Of a stretch of 64,000 nucleotides of DNA, positions 51,425 to 62,664 are shown in pieces. The notes beneath the pieces were generated by a model. It had not been told where the DNA came from, ran no database searches, and was given only the letters and a program-made list of their open reading frames with translations. Each line of letters opens with the position of its first letter. Position 1 is the stretch's first letter. The position numbers and the translations under genes are program-made. Source of the stretch: Apricaphanius iberus (taxonomy: Eukaryota; Chordata; Actinopteri; Cyprinodontiformes; Aphaniidae); contig JAPXFQ010000811.1 in assembly GCA_028564705.1 (NCBI GenBank), forward strand, positions 415,784-479,783, written 5' to 3'.

Positions 51425-51479
51425 GCACTTTCGTTGACAACGTTTCGACTTGGTTTTGTGTCTTCTTCAGGTCCTGTGC
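51425..51479 (-). ncRNA. hammerhead ribozyme motif, diverged copy
   Basis: The minus strand reads GCAC...CUGAAGA, stem II GAC/GUC, GAAAC, triplet GUU, and outer GUGC. Helix I pairs GCAC with GUGC and GAC with GUC next to the core. The sequence differs from the other copies in both helices yet keeps the fold and all core bases (CUGANGA, GAAA, GUH). It lies about 640 nt upstream of the diverged ORF1 start. Confidence 0.65.
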
Positions 51480-51726
51480 ATATCCCCTCTGTGTTTCTCT
51501 TTTTCTGTTCCTCTGTGTTCCCCTGCAACGTACAATTTCGTTTAGGCACCCCCTGTTCTGTTCTCGTGTCCTCCTCCTTTGAGTTTCAGTGTGGTACTAA
51601 AATTTAGTCTAAGTGTCTAATTTGTTTTTTTACTATGATCAATTTATCCTTATTATATAACATAAAACATGAACAAAACAGATTGGGATATAGGGGATAT
51701 AAACAGAAAATGACTTAGGGTTAGGA

Positions 51727-51942
51727 TTAAGGGACAGGGTTAGGGCTATGGAAACAAAGTGGGTTAAACATACATGGGTTAGGGTTAGGGAACTGACCCC
51801 TCCTCCCAAAGGAGGAAGGTGGTGCACGGTCCATCTCCTGGTGACCCCCACGCTCCATGACCCGGGTACGCCATGAGGGGCGCTGGCGTCTCCCATGGCG
51901 AACCACAGTCCAACCCTCCCCGTCATCATAAAACTCACCCAT
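51727..51942 (-). pseudogene. Penelope ORF1 N-terminus, truncated (third unit)
   Basis: The start is identical to copy A (MGEFYDDGEGWTVVRHGRRQ) for about 54 codons, through GRRGQFPNPN. Homology ends exactly at the CCCTAACCCTAACC tract that encodes FPNPN; beyond it lies CCCTAACCCTGTCCC-type sequence rather than ORF1. Confidence 0.85.
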
Positions 51943-52103
51943 CAGGGTGGTAAGTTTTTCTTAAAATAGTGTTTTAAACAAAAATAATTAAATAATGATG
52001 AAAAGTAGAAACCAAAATTAAATAATATCAGGAAATGGAAGATTTGAATTAAAGCTGTTTCCTTAAAGAAGATTAAAAGTATAATTGGTCTAAGAAAAAA
52101 AAT

Positions 52104-52163
52104 GTGTGCTCTAGCGACGTTTCGGTGCCTTAAACGGGCACTTTCCTCTGGCTGTAGCACCAC
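52104..52163 (-). ncRNA. hammerhead motif, core mutated (third unit)
   Basis: Helix ends GGUGCU/AGCACAC-like, stem II GUGCC/GGCAC, GAAAC and GUC are kept, but the core reads CAGAGGA instead of CUGAGGA. That U-to-A change at an invariant position should abolish cleavage. It lies about 170 nt upstream of the third ORF1 start. Confidence 0.7.
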
Positions 52164-52169
52164 AAAAAA

Positions 52170-53265
52170 AACCTTGAAAAATGTATTTAGTCCACCGCTT
52201 ATCAAAGAGATGTTGCCGCTTCGGTGTCTGAAGTGCGAATGGCCTCCAAGCTCCTCTCACCTCTATTTATACCCTCCCCTTTCTGTGAAATTGTAAGCTG
52301 TAATGTTCTTTTTTATTTTGCCAATACATAAGAATTCTTGTATTTTAACTGTTTAACGCAAATGAAATGATTTTTTAAAAATATTATAAATTTAAGATGT
52401 AATTTTTTATGAATTAAACTTTTTAACAAATTGTTTTTAATTACGTTTTTTAAGAAAAATGTCTTAAACTATGAATTTATTTTTTAGTGGTTAATAAATT
52501 ATAAATGTACACAGAAAAAAAAGGGTGGGAAAAAATTATAATTATTTTTATTTTAAAGGTGTAAGAGGGTGTGGCCAGGACTGAGAGAGAAAAAAAAGTA
52601 GTTTAAGGCAAAACATCAAATATGAAAAAAGATAGAAAATAGATAAAGGCCAAGGTTAAGGGTGGGGCTATGAATTGGTTTGGGGAAAATATTTATTGGG
52701 GATGAAAGGGTTGGAGTTAGGGGTGGGTAAAAAGGGGGGGAGGTTAGATTTTAGGTTAAGGGTTGGTAAGGGGATGGGTTTTAGGATTAAAGGAGGGGTT
52801 AGAGGGAAAGGGGAAATGTTAGGGTTAGGAAAGGGGGATGGAGTTAAGGTTAGAGGAAAGTAATCAGGGAAGGGGATAGGGTAGGTGACAAAAGGAATGG
52901 GTTTAAAGGGGAAGGATAATTTAATGCGTATATAGGACAGTGGATAGGAATGATTAGGAAGGGGGAGAATTAGGGTTCGGGTAGGTGCGTGGGTTGGGGG
53001 AGTTAAGGAGAATCAAAAGGGGGATGGGTTGTACACAGGGAAAGGTAAAGTTCGCAAAGGCCCTCCTCCGCCTCCCCTCCTCTGCCCCGCGCTCACCCGG
53101 CTCGGGGGTTATCAGCGGAGTAAATTAGGAAGGCTGCCCGTCGCCTCCCAGGGCCACCAATCGCCGAAACATTTCTCTCCTTTCAAATTTATAGTTCGGA
53201 ATATAATGCTTTGACCAAACTATTAAATTTAGACAATTGATTGAGCAATCCTAAAATTATTTATG
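52170..53265 (-). other. Penelope copy A 3' region with TTAGGG-like tract
   Basis: Plus-strand G-rich sequence (about 52640-53020) is full of GGGTTAGG-, GTTAGGGTTAGG- and TTAAGGG-like words. The corresponding region of copy B lies at 59880-60340 with high similarity. No coding potential. Confidence 0.7.
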
Positions 53266-55590
53266 ATTTTAATATTTAGCATTTATCCATGTGCGTTCGA
53301 TTGTGTCCAATCTTCTTAATCATCTTCTCTCAGTCAATTCTCATCTTTATCAGACCAAAGAAAATTTCCTTTGAAAGTCCAGCAACTTGTAAAGACTGCA
53401 AACCATGTGAAATGAAATGTTTAACAACCAAAGTGTCCGTCTCTCTTTTATTTCTAATGTTATACCTATGTTGTACTAATCTGACTGAAATTGAATTTTT
53501 GGTCTCTCCTACATACTGAATTCCACATTTATTACAAAAAATCAGATAAACACAATTAGTGGAATGGTCAGAAAATTTCTGTAATATTGGAAAGACAGTT
53601 TTCTGTAGCCTGTTCTTAACAAAATCTAAAGAACAAAAATGGTCTGACGTAACACTTGGTTTGCGGAATTTCCAAGTTGAGAGCTTTGCCCGCACTAAAA
53701 AGTCCTTTAAATTTTTATTCCTGCGATATGCTGAAATCACAGTACTCCCGGGCAATATCCCGGTATCTGAAATAATAGAGCTAAAATTATTCTTAAATTT
53801 CCTATTCATTTTCATACTGATTAAGGAATAGGTCGTAACCAATGGAATTTTGTCTCTATTAATTGGTAATTTTTGATCCCGAAATGTTTTTAAACAACGT
53901 CTTAAGAATTGTCTAGAATATCCTCTCTTTTTAAGTTCTCCAAATAAGATTTTGACTGCCTCCCAAAAATCTTCCTTTCTAGTACAGATACGATAAAACC
54001 TAAGTAACTGAGATTTTACCAAACCGCGATGAGTAATGCTTGGAGATACGGATGGAAAGCTGGTATTATATAACAAAGAATGCGTTATCCGTTTATTTGG
54101 AAAAAAAACTTTAAATCCAACTTGATTGTTTTCATCAACATTAGGCCCTTTATTCAATGTTGTAGTCCAAAAGATAAATACTTTTCATGGGAAGTATATT
54201 TACATTGTATAGAGATGCATTTGAATGGCTCAAAAATTTCAATAAATTTTTCAATTTGCCAATGAATAAAGTCCAGTCTCCCAAACAAATGTCAACCCAG
54301 TAACGCATAATTAATGCAAGAGGCTTCCTATAAGGCTCTTTTTCAAAAATTCTGCCTCCCATTTTGCCATAAATATGTTGGCATATGCCGGTGCGAACCG
54401 TTTGCCCATTGCCGTCCCTTTAATTTGTAAATAAAACTCCCCATTGAACTCAAAATCATTTTTAGTTAAATTAATTTCCAACAGTTGCAAAATCTCCTTA
54501 TCAGGTCTCCTTTTGTCTGGATACCTCAAAAAGATTTCTTCAACAGCCTTTAATCCGGCTGAAATGTCAATATTGGTGTACAGACTGTCTATATCAATTG
54601 TAAAGAACAACGAATTAAGGGGAATGGTCAGGGATCTAACCAAATCAATAAAATGATAAGTGTCCTTTAGATAGGAAGGATGTTTAACTGATAAAGGATT
54701 TAAATAAAAATCAATATATTCAGCTGTTCTGTACGTTTCACTCCCACAGTCTGATACGATGGGCCTACCCGGAGGAATCTGAAATGGAACAGTCCATTTT
54801 TGAGGCTCTTTATGTATTTTTGGAAGGATGTAGAACCTTCTAGGTCTGGGTGGCCCATCACCTTTCAAATAAACTTTTTGCTTTTTTGTAATGAATTTTT
54901 TCTTGTGTAAATTGTCCAATATATGATTAACATAGTTGGTTTGTAAATTAAACTTGGTGTGCATGTAGTTTCTGTCTATATTTTTTATCATGTATCTGTC
55001 TATTGAACTCTTGAAGTATTGATCCCTTGATAAAATCACAACCCCGCGCTACCTTTGTCCGTGGTTTTATGATTATCCCCTCGATTATGAGATAAATCTC
55101 TCAAAGCCTTAACGTCCCCCAAAGTTAAATTATTAGTCATTTTTATTACACTGAAATCATGTTGAAAAATATAATTGTCCTTTTTAATCAATGAATTAAT
55201 TTGTGGTGGTAATTTATCTTTTGGTGGTGACCAATTAGATGTTTCCCAGAGAAAGGAGGTGGTTCTTTTCTTTTAGAATTATTGAAGCTGTTATGCTAGC
55301 TTCACCTTTCGATGATATTCTGAATATTCTAATTGAAGTTGTTTCTTTTTGATTTTTCTGAATGTCAATCATGGGCACAAAGGTGAGTCCTTTGCTTAAA
55401 AGATTCAACTCAGAATTTGAAAGAACAAAATTTGTGGCCAAATTCACCACATTCTGTGCCAAAAGGGGCCGTAACCCCCTCTGCCCCTCCTGTATTAGGC
55501 TTACAGGGGCCACAAGTTTAAATAAGAGATCCACTGGGTAAACATGGCAGTTGCCGTGGACCAAGAAGTCCAAGAATCCCATCATTATCA
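53266..55590 (-). pseudogene. Penelope ORF2 copy A: RT and GIY-YIG, broken
   Basis: The minus frames 55585-55235, 55039-54311 and 54157-53330 together cover the same protein as copy B. The catalytic YLDD is YWVD here (about 54290), losing an Asp. Frameshifts lie near 55200, 55040, 54310 and 54160. The GIY-YIG end is better kept than in copy B: CVYLIFCNKCGIQYVGETKN, RLVQHRYNIRNKRETD, with the two Cys of CNKC between the motif halves. Non-functional. Confidence 0.88.
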
Positions 55591-56201
55591 GGTCTTGAAA
55601 TTTTCCTAATCAAGAGGGGAATGAAGCGGAGGTTCCTAACATGTAGGAGTTCATGGTGTCCAAAGTGAACTTCTCTTCGGGGGCTTAATTACGGTGAATA
55701 ATTAATGAGAGGAACCACCCAGATCTCCGCATAAGGAAACTTGCTTTTCACAGCTCTCACCGCTCCTAACATCTGTTTAATTGCAGTTTCCTTTGCACTC
55801 TGTCCTCTGTTATTTATCCCAAATGCCAAAACCACCTTCTCAACCAGCCCGGAACAAATGGCTTTCTTAGTCAAAGCCTCCGCATGTCGGAAATTGGCAC
55901 CTGGATAGCTTTCTATCTGGAGGTTGGAAATGGAATGTTGAGGAAACCTCGCCAGATTAGAATCGCCAATAAACAGCCATTTCTTTTCCACATGTAATCC
56001 CCAATCGATCATTTTCCGTTCAGTGTTCCTATGTCTCTTCACAGTGAACAACTGTTTTGGGGTTGAACTACTGGTTTCTCCACCCTTAGGGTGTACCTCT
56101 GGTAGAACAGTGTCATCCGTTATTTCCCCCAAATCAAAATTCACCAGGAAATCTTCCTCAGGGTCAACAGCGACCTCAACCGCTCCATCAGGATCCAAAA
56201 C
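55504..56201 (-). pseudogene. Penelope ORF1 copy A, SGNH-hydrolase C-terminal part
   Basis: It begins just past the 1.7-kb insertion (DPDGAVEVAVDPEEDFLVNF) and contains WLFIGDSNLARFP and VVLAFGINNRGQ as in copy B. A frameshift after EIWVVPLINYSP (about 55689) removes the DGIHWT His block from frame. See copy B for the full domain. Confidence 0.85.
55516..55522 (-). promoter_or_regulatory. -1 frameshift slippery site, copy A
   Basis: The minus strand has UUUAAAC in the frame U UUA AAC, identical to copy B, followed by the same hairpin. The 0-frame stop UAA is at 55503-55501. Confidence 0.7.
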
Positions 56202-57909
56202 TATCGTGTTTCTTTAGTGCCAAAATCCGCACGCATAAAAACACTAATCAGTGAGCATAAAGATCACTCTCTGCTTGCTCGCAGTCTCTGTACACGCGCG
56301 CGCCGTCACTCTCTGCGCGCTCGGAGTCTCGCTACAAGCGCGCGCCGTCACTCTCTGCGCGTTCGCTGTCACTCTTCTGCGCTCGCTGTCCTACTCCATG
56401 CCTTCTGCTCGCTTGCCTTTGTTGACTTTTGGCACTTTGGGGGCGGGCTTTGCATTGACGGACTGCCAACCCTCCTCCTTTCTGATTGGCCACTACTGTC
56501 TCCAGGTCAGAGCCAATCCGAGGCAGAGTAGGGCGGGTCATCATCAGACAAAAAAGAGGTAAGTTGAGGAACAGACAGATATGCTATGCTAGGCTATAAC
56601 AGCAGTGGCTATGTTTCTAGTTACTATGAAAAATTGCTGACCCAGCACATAACATTCTCATAACCTGCCGTTATAGTGGTCTGATCACAGTGAAGGAAAT
56701 CTGGCAGTTTCCTGGGGGAATTTTTTTTCCCATGAAGCTATCATGGCTGAGCAAGTAAGTCTTACACAGTTAGCCTATCCCTCAGATTTTCTTTTGATAT
56801 GATTTGATTTTATGACTGGACCAGTGGGGTAGTTTGATTTAAAAAATATTTTTTTTTGTCAGTGGTATGTTTATGAGTTTTACATAAGTTACCAAAGTAA
56901 ACAGTGTTTGATTTTATACATTGTCACAGATGTTGTTTACCCTGGTTGCCATTGAAATTTGGTGACTAAAACCATATAGTGTCTAAAATATCAGTTTCCC
57001 ACTGCTAAAGTGTCCAACAGCCACAGAATGTCAAATAGGAGACAGGCTTTGTTCTCACCTCATACAAGCAGAGTCATCCCAAGCCCCCTGGACTGCAAAA
57101 TTGTGGTTAAAAGTGGGCAGACGGTGTCTTCTAACTACAGCCCTGACACACTCATGATGGGGCTGTGCCAGATAAACTGGGATGTCTGGTACAGCCTTAC
57201 TTTACTTTAGTCTGGGTTGTTCACTGTAATGTAAATGTGTTCTTTTAAATCACATTAAAATCCTATTAATTAATTCTATTGATATTCTGTCATTAATTAC
57301 AGTTCTACTAAATTGAAATTATACTTGCAATTATAATATCAACAATTAGACCCACATGATAGTCCTGCAGAGCTGATATGAAGTAAACATACAGAAGCGG
57401 GTTCAGGTGGGTTTACTCTTGTGTAAAGGAGCACAACTGCAGATGGGGGAAAGAGAATAAATCGTTCCACATTGCTGCATACATTCTATATTTACATTTA
57501 CAACTTTTTAATACATAAATGAAAAGTGGTAAAATGTTTTTTAAAATAGACAAACAAGGAAAGAAAAAATATTTATTTTGCTGCCGCCAACCGCAATGAT
57601 GACCCGCCCTACTCTGCCTCGGATTGGCTCTGACCTGGAGACAGTAGTGGCCAATCAGAAAGGAGGAGGGTTGGCAGTCCGTCAATGCAAAGCCCGCCCC
57701 CAAAGTGCCAAAAGTCAACAAAGGCAAGCAAGCAGAAGGCATGGAGTAAGCCTATCAGGTAAGACAGCGAGCGCAGGAGAGTGACAGCGAACGCGCAGAG
57801 AGTGACGGCGCGCGCGTGTACAGAGACTGCGAGCGAGCAGAGAGTGATCTTTATGCTCACTGATTATGGTTTTTATGCGTGCGGATTTTGGCACTAAAGA
57901 AACACCATA
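56202..57909. mobile_element. 1.7-kb inverted-repeat DNA element inside Penelope ORF1
   Basis: The ends TATCGTGTTTCTTTAGTGCC (left) and TATGGTGTTTCTTTAGTGCC (right, complement) form inverted termini continuing about 310-340 bp per arm, with GC-rich CACTCTCTGCGCG repeats. A 6-bp duplication CAAAAC flanks it (56196-56201, 57910-57915). Copy B retains the uninterrupted site (CAAAAC once, 63346-63351). It is nonautonomous; the middle (about 56550-57590) shows no transposase. A 6-bp duplication is uncommon and leaves the superfamily open. Confidence 0.9.
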
Positions 57910-59190
57910 CAAAACGGGTGTACCATCCCCTCTCAAACCTTCCTCATCTTCATCCAACAAAGAATCCTGTACCAACCGAATATCACTGATCTCAACCTCT
58001 CGTCCCACCTCCAACTCATCAAAGGCCAATAAGGGGCTAATATGTGGTGCTGCGTCCTCTGATCTCTCATGTCTTTCTTCCCTCACCACTACGTGTCCTT
58101 TCTTTTCCTCCCTGGACGGTCTGATTCTTTGATCTAATGGGGGCCGGGATGATTCTCCCCTAGCTCCCTGCTGTGCTCCACTAGCCCCCTGAGACCCTGT
58201 TTGACCTCGCTCAAGGTCCCAATCCCGTCTCGAGTCCGTCATGGTCCCCATTTCCCTGAAATACCGCTTTGGTTCCTGAGCAAAAGCCTGCTCCTCGTGA
58301 GGTTGGGGATCCGGTTCTCTATCCTCTGGTGGTTGAGTAACCAAAGCATGGTACTGATGATCCTGATCCTGCGGTGGAATAACCTCAGATCCATGTCCGC
58401 CCTGTGGTGGTGGCACTGGATCTTCATTCGCCACACCTCTTTCACCAGCAGTAGTGGCGCAAGACGCCACCAGAGCCTCTGCATGCTCAATTACCACCTG
58501 GGAGATGTGAGGCATGTCCCTACGAGCTCGTCTCGCAGCCATCTGAAAGACCTCCCCCCAGTTAGAACCTAGTTTTCTAGATAGATCCTCCTTCATACCC
58601 TCGATTTGTTTGGTGTAATGTTCCTGCAAAATGATCAGGGTGTTATATCCCCAATTCTTAGCATTGCCAATGATCAAATCCTGAGTATCAGGAGTAGGGG
58701 AGGCTGGTTTAATCATGTTGGACAAATTGTCCACCATGCGAGCAATCATCCTTGGTTCCTCCTTACCCTCAGCAGGGGTTACATTTTGTAGGTGATGGAC
58801 CAATCTGATCATCGTGTTCAGTTTCCGAATCAATTGACCTTTCTCAGGGTCCATCGGTTGCTCGCGTGGCTTTTGGCGCTGAGCCCAGCGTCCAAAAGGT
58901 CTCCATGAATTGGGAGCAGTGCGTCTCGGTTCATTCCTAGGTGGTCCTCGAAGAACCGCATCAGCATAGGTTCTGGGTGGAGGGCCGAAACCTCGGGGTC
59001 GAAAACCCTGGAGAGGCACAGGCCGGTTAGGGTTAGGGAACTGACCCCTCCTCCCAAAGGAGGAAGGTGGTGCACGGTCCATCTCCTGGTGACCCCCACG
59101 CTCCATGACCCGGGTACGCCATGAGGGGCGCTGGCGTCTCCCATGGCGAACCACAGTCCAACCCTCCCCATCATCATAAAACTCACCCAT
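57910..59190 (-). pseudogene. Penelope ORF1 copy A, N-terminal 425 codons
   Basis: The open frame runs from MGEFYDDGEGWTVVRHGRRQ to GDGTPVL, where the 1.7-kb element interrupts it. Residues 1-110 are rich in Arg, Pro and Gly (RPRGFGPPPRTYADAVLRGP), suggesting RNA binding and disorder. Residues 120-230 are helical (QLIRKLNTMIRLVHHLQN, WGYNTLIILQEHYTKQIEGM). The acidic/proline-rich linker 230-425 leads to the SGNH domain beyond the insertion. The start is the first ATG after the ribozyme, 165 nt downstream of its predicted cleavage site. The undisrupted protein would be about 655 residues. Function unknown; a nucleic-acid-binding ORF1 role is inferred. Confidence 0.8.
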
Positions 59191-59343
59191 CAGGGTGTTA
59201 AGTTTTTCTTAAAATAGTGTTTTAAACAAAAATTATTAAATAATGATGAAAAGTAGAAACCAAAATTAAATAATATCAGAAAATGAAGATTTGAATAAAG
59301 TTTTTCCTTAAAGAAGGTTAAAAGTAAAAGTGGTTAAGAAAAT

Positions 59344-59399
59344 GTGTGCTCTCGCGACGTTTCGGCCCTTAAAAGGGCCTTCCTCAGGCTGTAGCACAC
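59344..59399 (-). ncRNA. hammerhead ribozyme motif, best copy
   Basis: On the minus strand, helix I outer arms GUGUGCU/AGCACAC (7 bp), an internal loop, GC/GC, core CUGAGGA, stem II GGCCC/GGGCC with a UUUUAA loop (one extra A before it), GAAAC and triplet GUC. Predicted cleavage lies after GUC between 59356 and 59355. The very short GAAAC-GUC helix III is the compact form reported for Penelope-like elements, which may cleave as dimers. It would set the RNA 5' end or process tandem transcripts. Confidence 0.85.
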
Positions 59400-60450
59400 A
59401 AAAAAACCATGAAAATGTAGTCCCGCTCTATCAAAGAGATGTTGCCGCTTCGGGGTCTGAAGTGCGAATGGCCTCCAAGCTCCTCTCACCTCTATTTATA
59501 CCCTCCCCTTTCTGTGAAATTGTAAGCTGTAATGTTCTTTTTTATTTTGCCAATACATAAGAATTCTTGTATTTTAACTGTTTAATGCAAATGAAATGAT
59601 TTTTTAAAAATATTATAAATTTAAGATGTAATGTTTTATGAATTAAACTTTTTAACAAATTGTTTTTAATTACATTTTTTAAGAAAAATGTCTTAAACTA
59701 TGATTTTATTTTTTAGTGGTTAATAAATTATAAATGTACACAGAAAAAAAGGGGGGGTGGGAAAAAATTATTTATACTTTAAAAGGTGGATAACGGGGGC
59801 CGATCGCCAAGCTGAGAGAAGACAAATAAAAGTGAATAGTTTAAAGCAAAACATCAAATATGAAAAAAAGATTAGAAATAGGAAAATAGATAAAGGCCAA
59901 GGCTTAAGGGTGGGGCTATGATTTGGTTTGGGGAAAATATTTATCGGGGATGAATGGGTTGGAGTTAGGGGTGGGTAAAAAGGAGGGGAGGTTAGATTTT
60001 AGGTTAAGGGTTGGTAAGGGGATGGGTTTTAGGATTAAAGGAGGGGTTAGAGGGAAAGGGGAAATGTTAGGGTTAGGAAAGGGGGATGGAGTTAAGGTTA
60101 GAGGAAAGTAATCAGGGAAGGGGATAGGGTAGGTGACAAAAGGAATGGGTAAAAGGGGAAGGATAATTAAGGATATAGGAACAGTGGATAGGAAAGAATC
60201 TAGGAAGGGGGAGAATTTAGGGTTCGGGTAAGGAGTGGGTTGGGGGTATAAGGAGAATCAAGGGGATGGGTAGTACAAGGAAAGGTAAAGTTCGGAAAGG
60301 AATAATAGGAAAGGTTAGGGGGTTAAGGGAGTAAATTAGGGAAGGTGGTTTAGGCCAATTTAAAATTAAATATAATTTATAGATGGAATATAATGCTTTG
60401 ACCAAACTATTAAATTTAGACAATTGAGCAATCTAAAATTATTAATGATA
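59400..60450 (-). other. Penelope copy B 3' region with TTAGGG-like tract
   Basis: Nearly collinear with 52170-53265 of copy A. It contains G-rich plus-strand words such as AATGTTAGGGTTAGGAAAGG at about 60061-60080. In the element RNA these read as C-rich CCCTAA-like sequence. Confidence 0.7.
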
Positions 60451-62637
60451 TTAATATTTAGCATTTAATCCATGTGGTTCGATTGTGTCCAATTTCTTAA
60501 TCCATCTTCTCTCAGTCATTCTCCTATCTTTATCAGACCAAAGAAAATTCCTTTGAAGTCCAGCAACTTGTAAAGACTGCAAACCATGTGAAATGAAATG
60601 TTTAACAACCAAAGTGTCCGTCTCTCTTTTATTTCTAATGTTATACCTATGTTGTACTAATCTGACTGAAATTGAATTTTTGGTCTCTCCTACATACTGA
60701 ATTCCACATTTATTACAAAAAAATCAGATAAACACAATTAGTGGAATGGTCGGAAAATTTCTGTAATATTGGAAAGACAGTTTTCTGTAGCCTGTTCTTA
60801 ACAAAATCTAAAGAACAAAAATGGTCTGACGTAACACTTGGTTTGCGGAATTTCCAAGTTGAGAGCTTTGCCCGCACTAAAAAGTCCTTTAAATTTTTAT
60901 TCCTGCGATATGCTGAAATCACAGTACTCCCGGGCAATATCCCGGTATCTGAAATAATAGAGCTAAAATTATTCTTAAATTTCCTATTCATTTTCATACT
61001 GATTAAGGAATAGGTCGTAACCAATGGAATTTTGTCTTTATTAATTGGTAATTTTTGATCCCGAAATGTTTTTAAACAACGTCTTAAGAATTGTCTAGAA
61101 TATCCTCTCTTTTTAAGTTCTCCAAATAAGATTTTGACTGCCTCCCAAAAATCTTCCTTTCTAGTACAGATACGATAAAACCTAAGTAACTGAGATTTTA
61201 CCAAACCGCGATACGTATGCTTTGGATGGAAGCTGGTCTTATATAACAAAGAATGCGTATCCGTTTCTTTGAAAAAAACTTTAACATCCAACTTATTGTT
61301 TTCATCAAAATTAGGCCCTTTATACACTGTTGTATCCAAAAAATCAATACTATTTTCATGGACCGAATATTTACATTGTATAGATGCATCATGTTTATTC
61401 AAAATTTCAATAAATTTTTCAAGTTCTGCCAATGAATAAGTCCAGATCCCAAAAATGTCATCCAAGTAACGCAAATAATGAAGAGGCTTCCTATGGCACT
61501 TTTTCAAAACTTCTGCCTCCCATTTTGCCATAAATATGTTGGCATATGCCGGTGCGAACCGTTTGCCCATTGCCGTCCCTTTAATTTGTAAATAAAACTC
61601 CCCATTGAACTCAAAATCATTTTTAGTTAAATTAATTTCCAACAGTTGCAAAATCTCCTTATCAGGTCTCCTTTTGTCTGGATACCTCAAAAAGATTTCT
61701 TCAACAGCCTTTAATCCGGCTGAAATGTCAATATTGGTGTACAGACTGTCTATATCAATTGTAAAGAACAACGAATTAAGGGGAATGGTCAGGGATCTAA
61801 CCAAATCAATAAAATGATAAGTGTCCTTTAGATAGGAAGGATGTTTAACTGATAAAGGATTTAAATAAAAATCAATATATTCAGCTGTTCTGTACGTTTC
61901 ACTCCCACAGTCTGATACGATGGGCCTACCCGGAGGAATCTGAAATGGAACAGTCCATTTTTGAGGCTCTTTATGTATTTTTGGAAGGATGTAGAACCTT
62001 CTAGGTCTGGGTGGCCCATCACCTTTCAAATAAACTTTTTGCTTTTTTGTAATGAATTTTTTCTTGTGTAAATTGTCCAATATATGATTAACTATAGGTA
62101 TTGTTTTTAAATAAATTGGTGCATGTAGTTTTCTGTAATATTTTTTATCCTGTAACTGTCTATTGACCTCTTGAATGTATTGATCCCTTGATAAAATCAC
62201 AACCGCGCTACCTTTGTCCGCCGGTTTTATTATTATCCCTCGATTATGAGATAAATCTCTCAAAGCCTTAACTTCCCCCAAAGTTAAATTATTAGTCATT
62301 TTTATTACACTGAAATCATGTTGAAAAATATAATTGTCCTTTTTAATCAATGAATTAATTTGTGGTGGTAATTTATCTTTTGGTGGTGACCAATTAGATG
62401 TTCCCGAGAAAGGAGGTGGTTCCTTTCTTTTAGAATTCTTGAAAAAAGTTGCTAGCTTCACCTTACGATGATAATTCTGAATATCTAATTGAAGTTGTTC
62501 TTTTTGATTTTTCTGAATGTCAATCATGGGCACAAAGGTGAGTCCTTTGCTTAAAAGATTCAACTCAGAATTTGAAAGAACAAAATTTGTGGCCAAATTC
62601 ACCACATTCTGTGCCAAAAGGGGCCGTAACCCCCTCT

Positions 62638-62664
62638 GCCCCTCCTGTATTAGGCTTACAGGGG
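62638..62664 (-). promoter_or_regulatory. predicted frameshift-stimulating hairpin
   Basis: The minus strand CCCCUGU...ACAGGAGGGG forms a 7-bp stem with one bulged A and a 9-nt loop, beginning 6 nt after the slippery heptamer. An alternative longer-range pairing joins UUGUGGCC (overlapping the spacer) with GGCCACAA about 75 nt further on. Identical in both copies. Confidence 0.65.

Larger units (their letters stand above)
52164..59399 (-). mobile_element. Penelope-like element copy A (tandem unit)
   Basis: One unit from its hammerhead (59344-59399) through ORF1, ORF2 and the 3' region up to the next unit's hammerhead. The unit repeat length is 7240 bp (59344 minus 52104), or about 5.5 kb without the 1.7-kb insertion. 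Terminal regions are directly repeated as in Penelope pseudo-LTR tandems. The coding regions carry several breaks. Confidence 0.85.

Noticed and set aside
52675..52863. Gly/Lys-rich ORFs in the Penelope 3' region (also 59923-60111)
   Set aside because: They are translations of the G-rich tract; repeated only because the terminal region is repeated.
56217..56562. Arg/Ser-rich ORFs in the inverted-repeat element
   Set aside because: They come from the GC-rich arm repeats; the mirrored arm at 57609-57860 gives equivalent frames.
52640..60340. True interstitial telomere
   Set aside because: The TTAGGG-like words are irregular and embedded in repeated Penelope 3' regions; no long perfect hexamer array is present.
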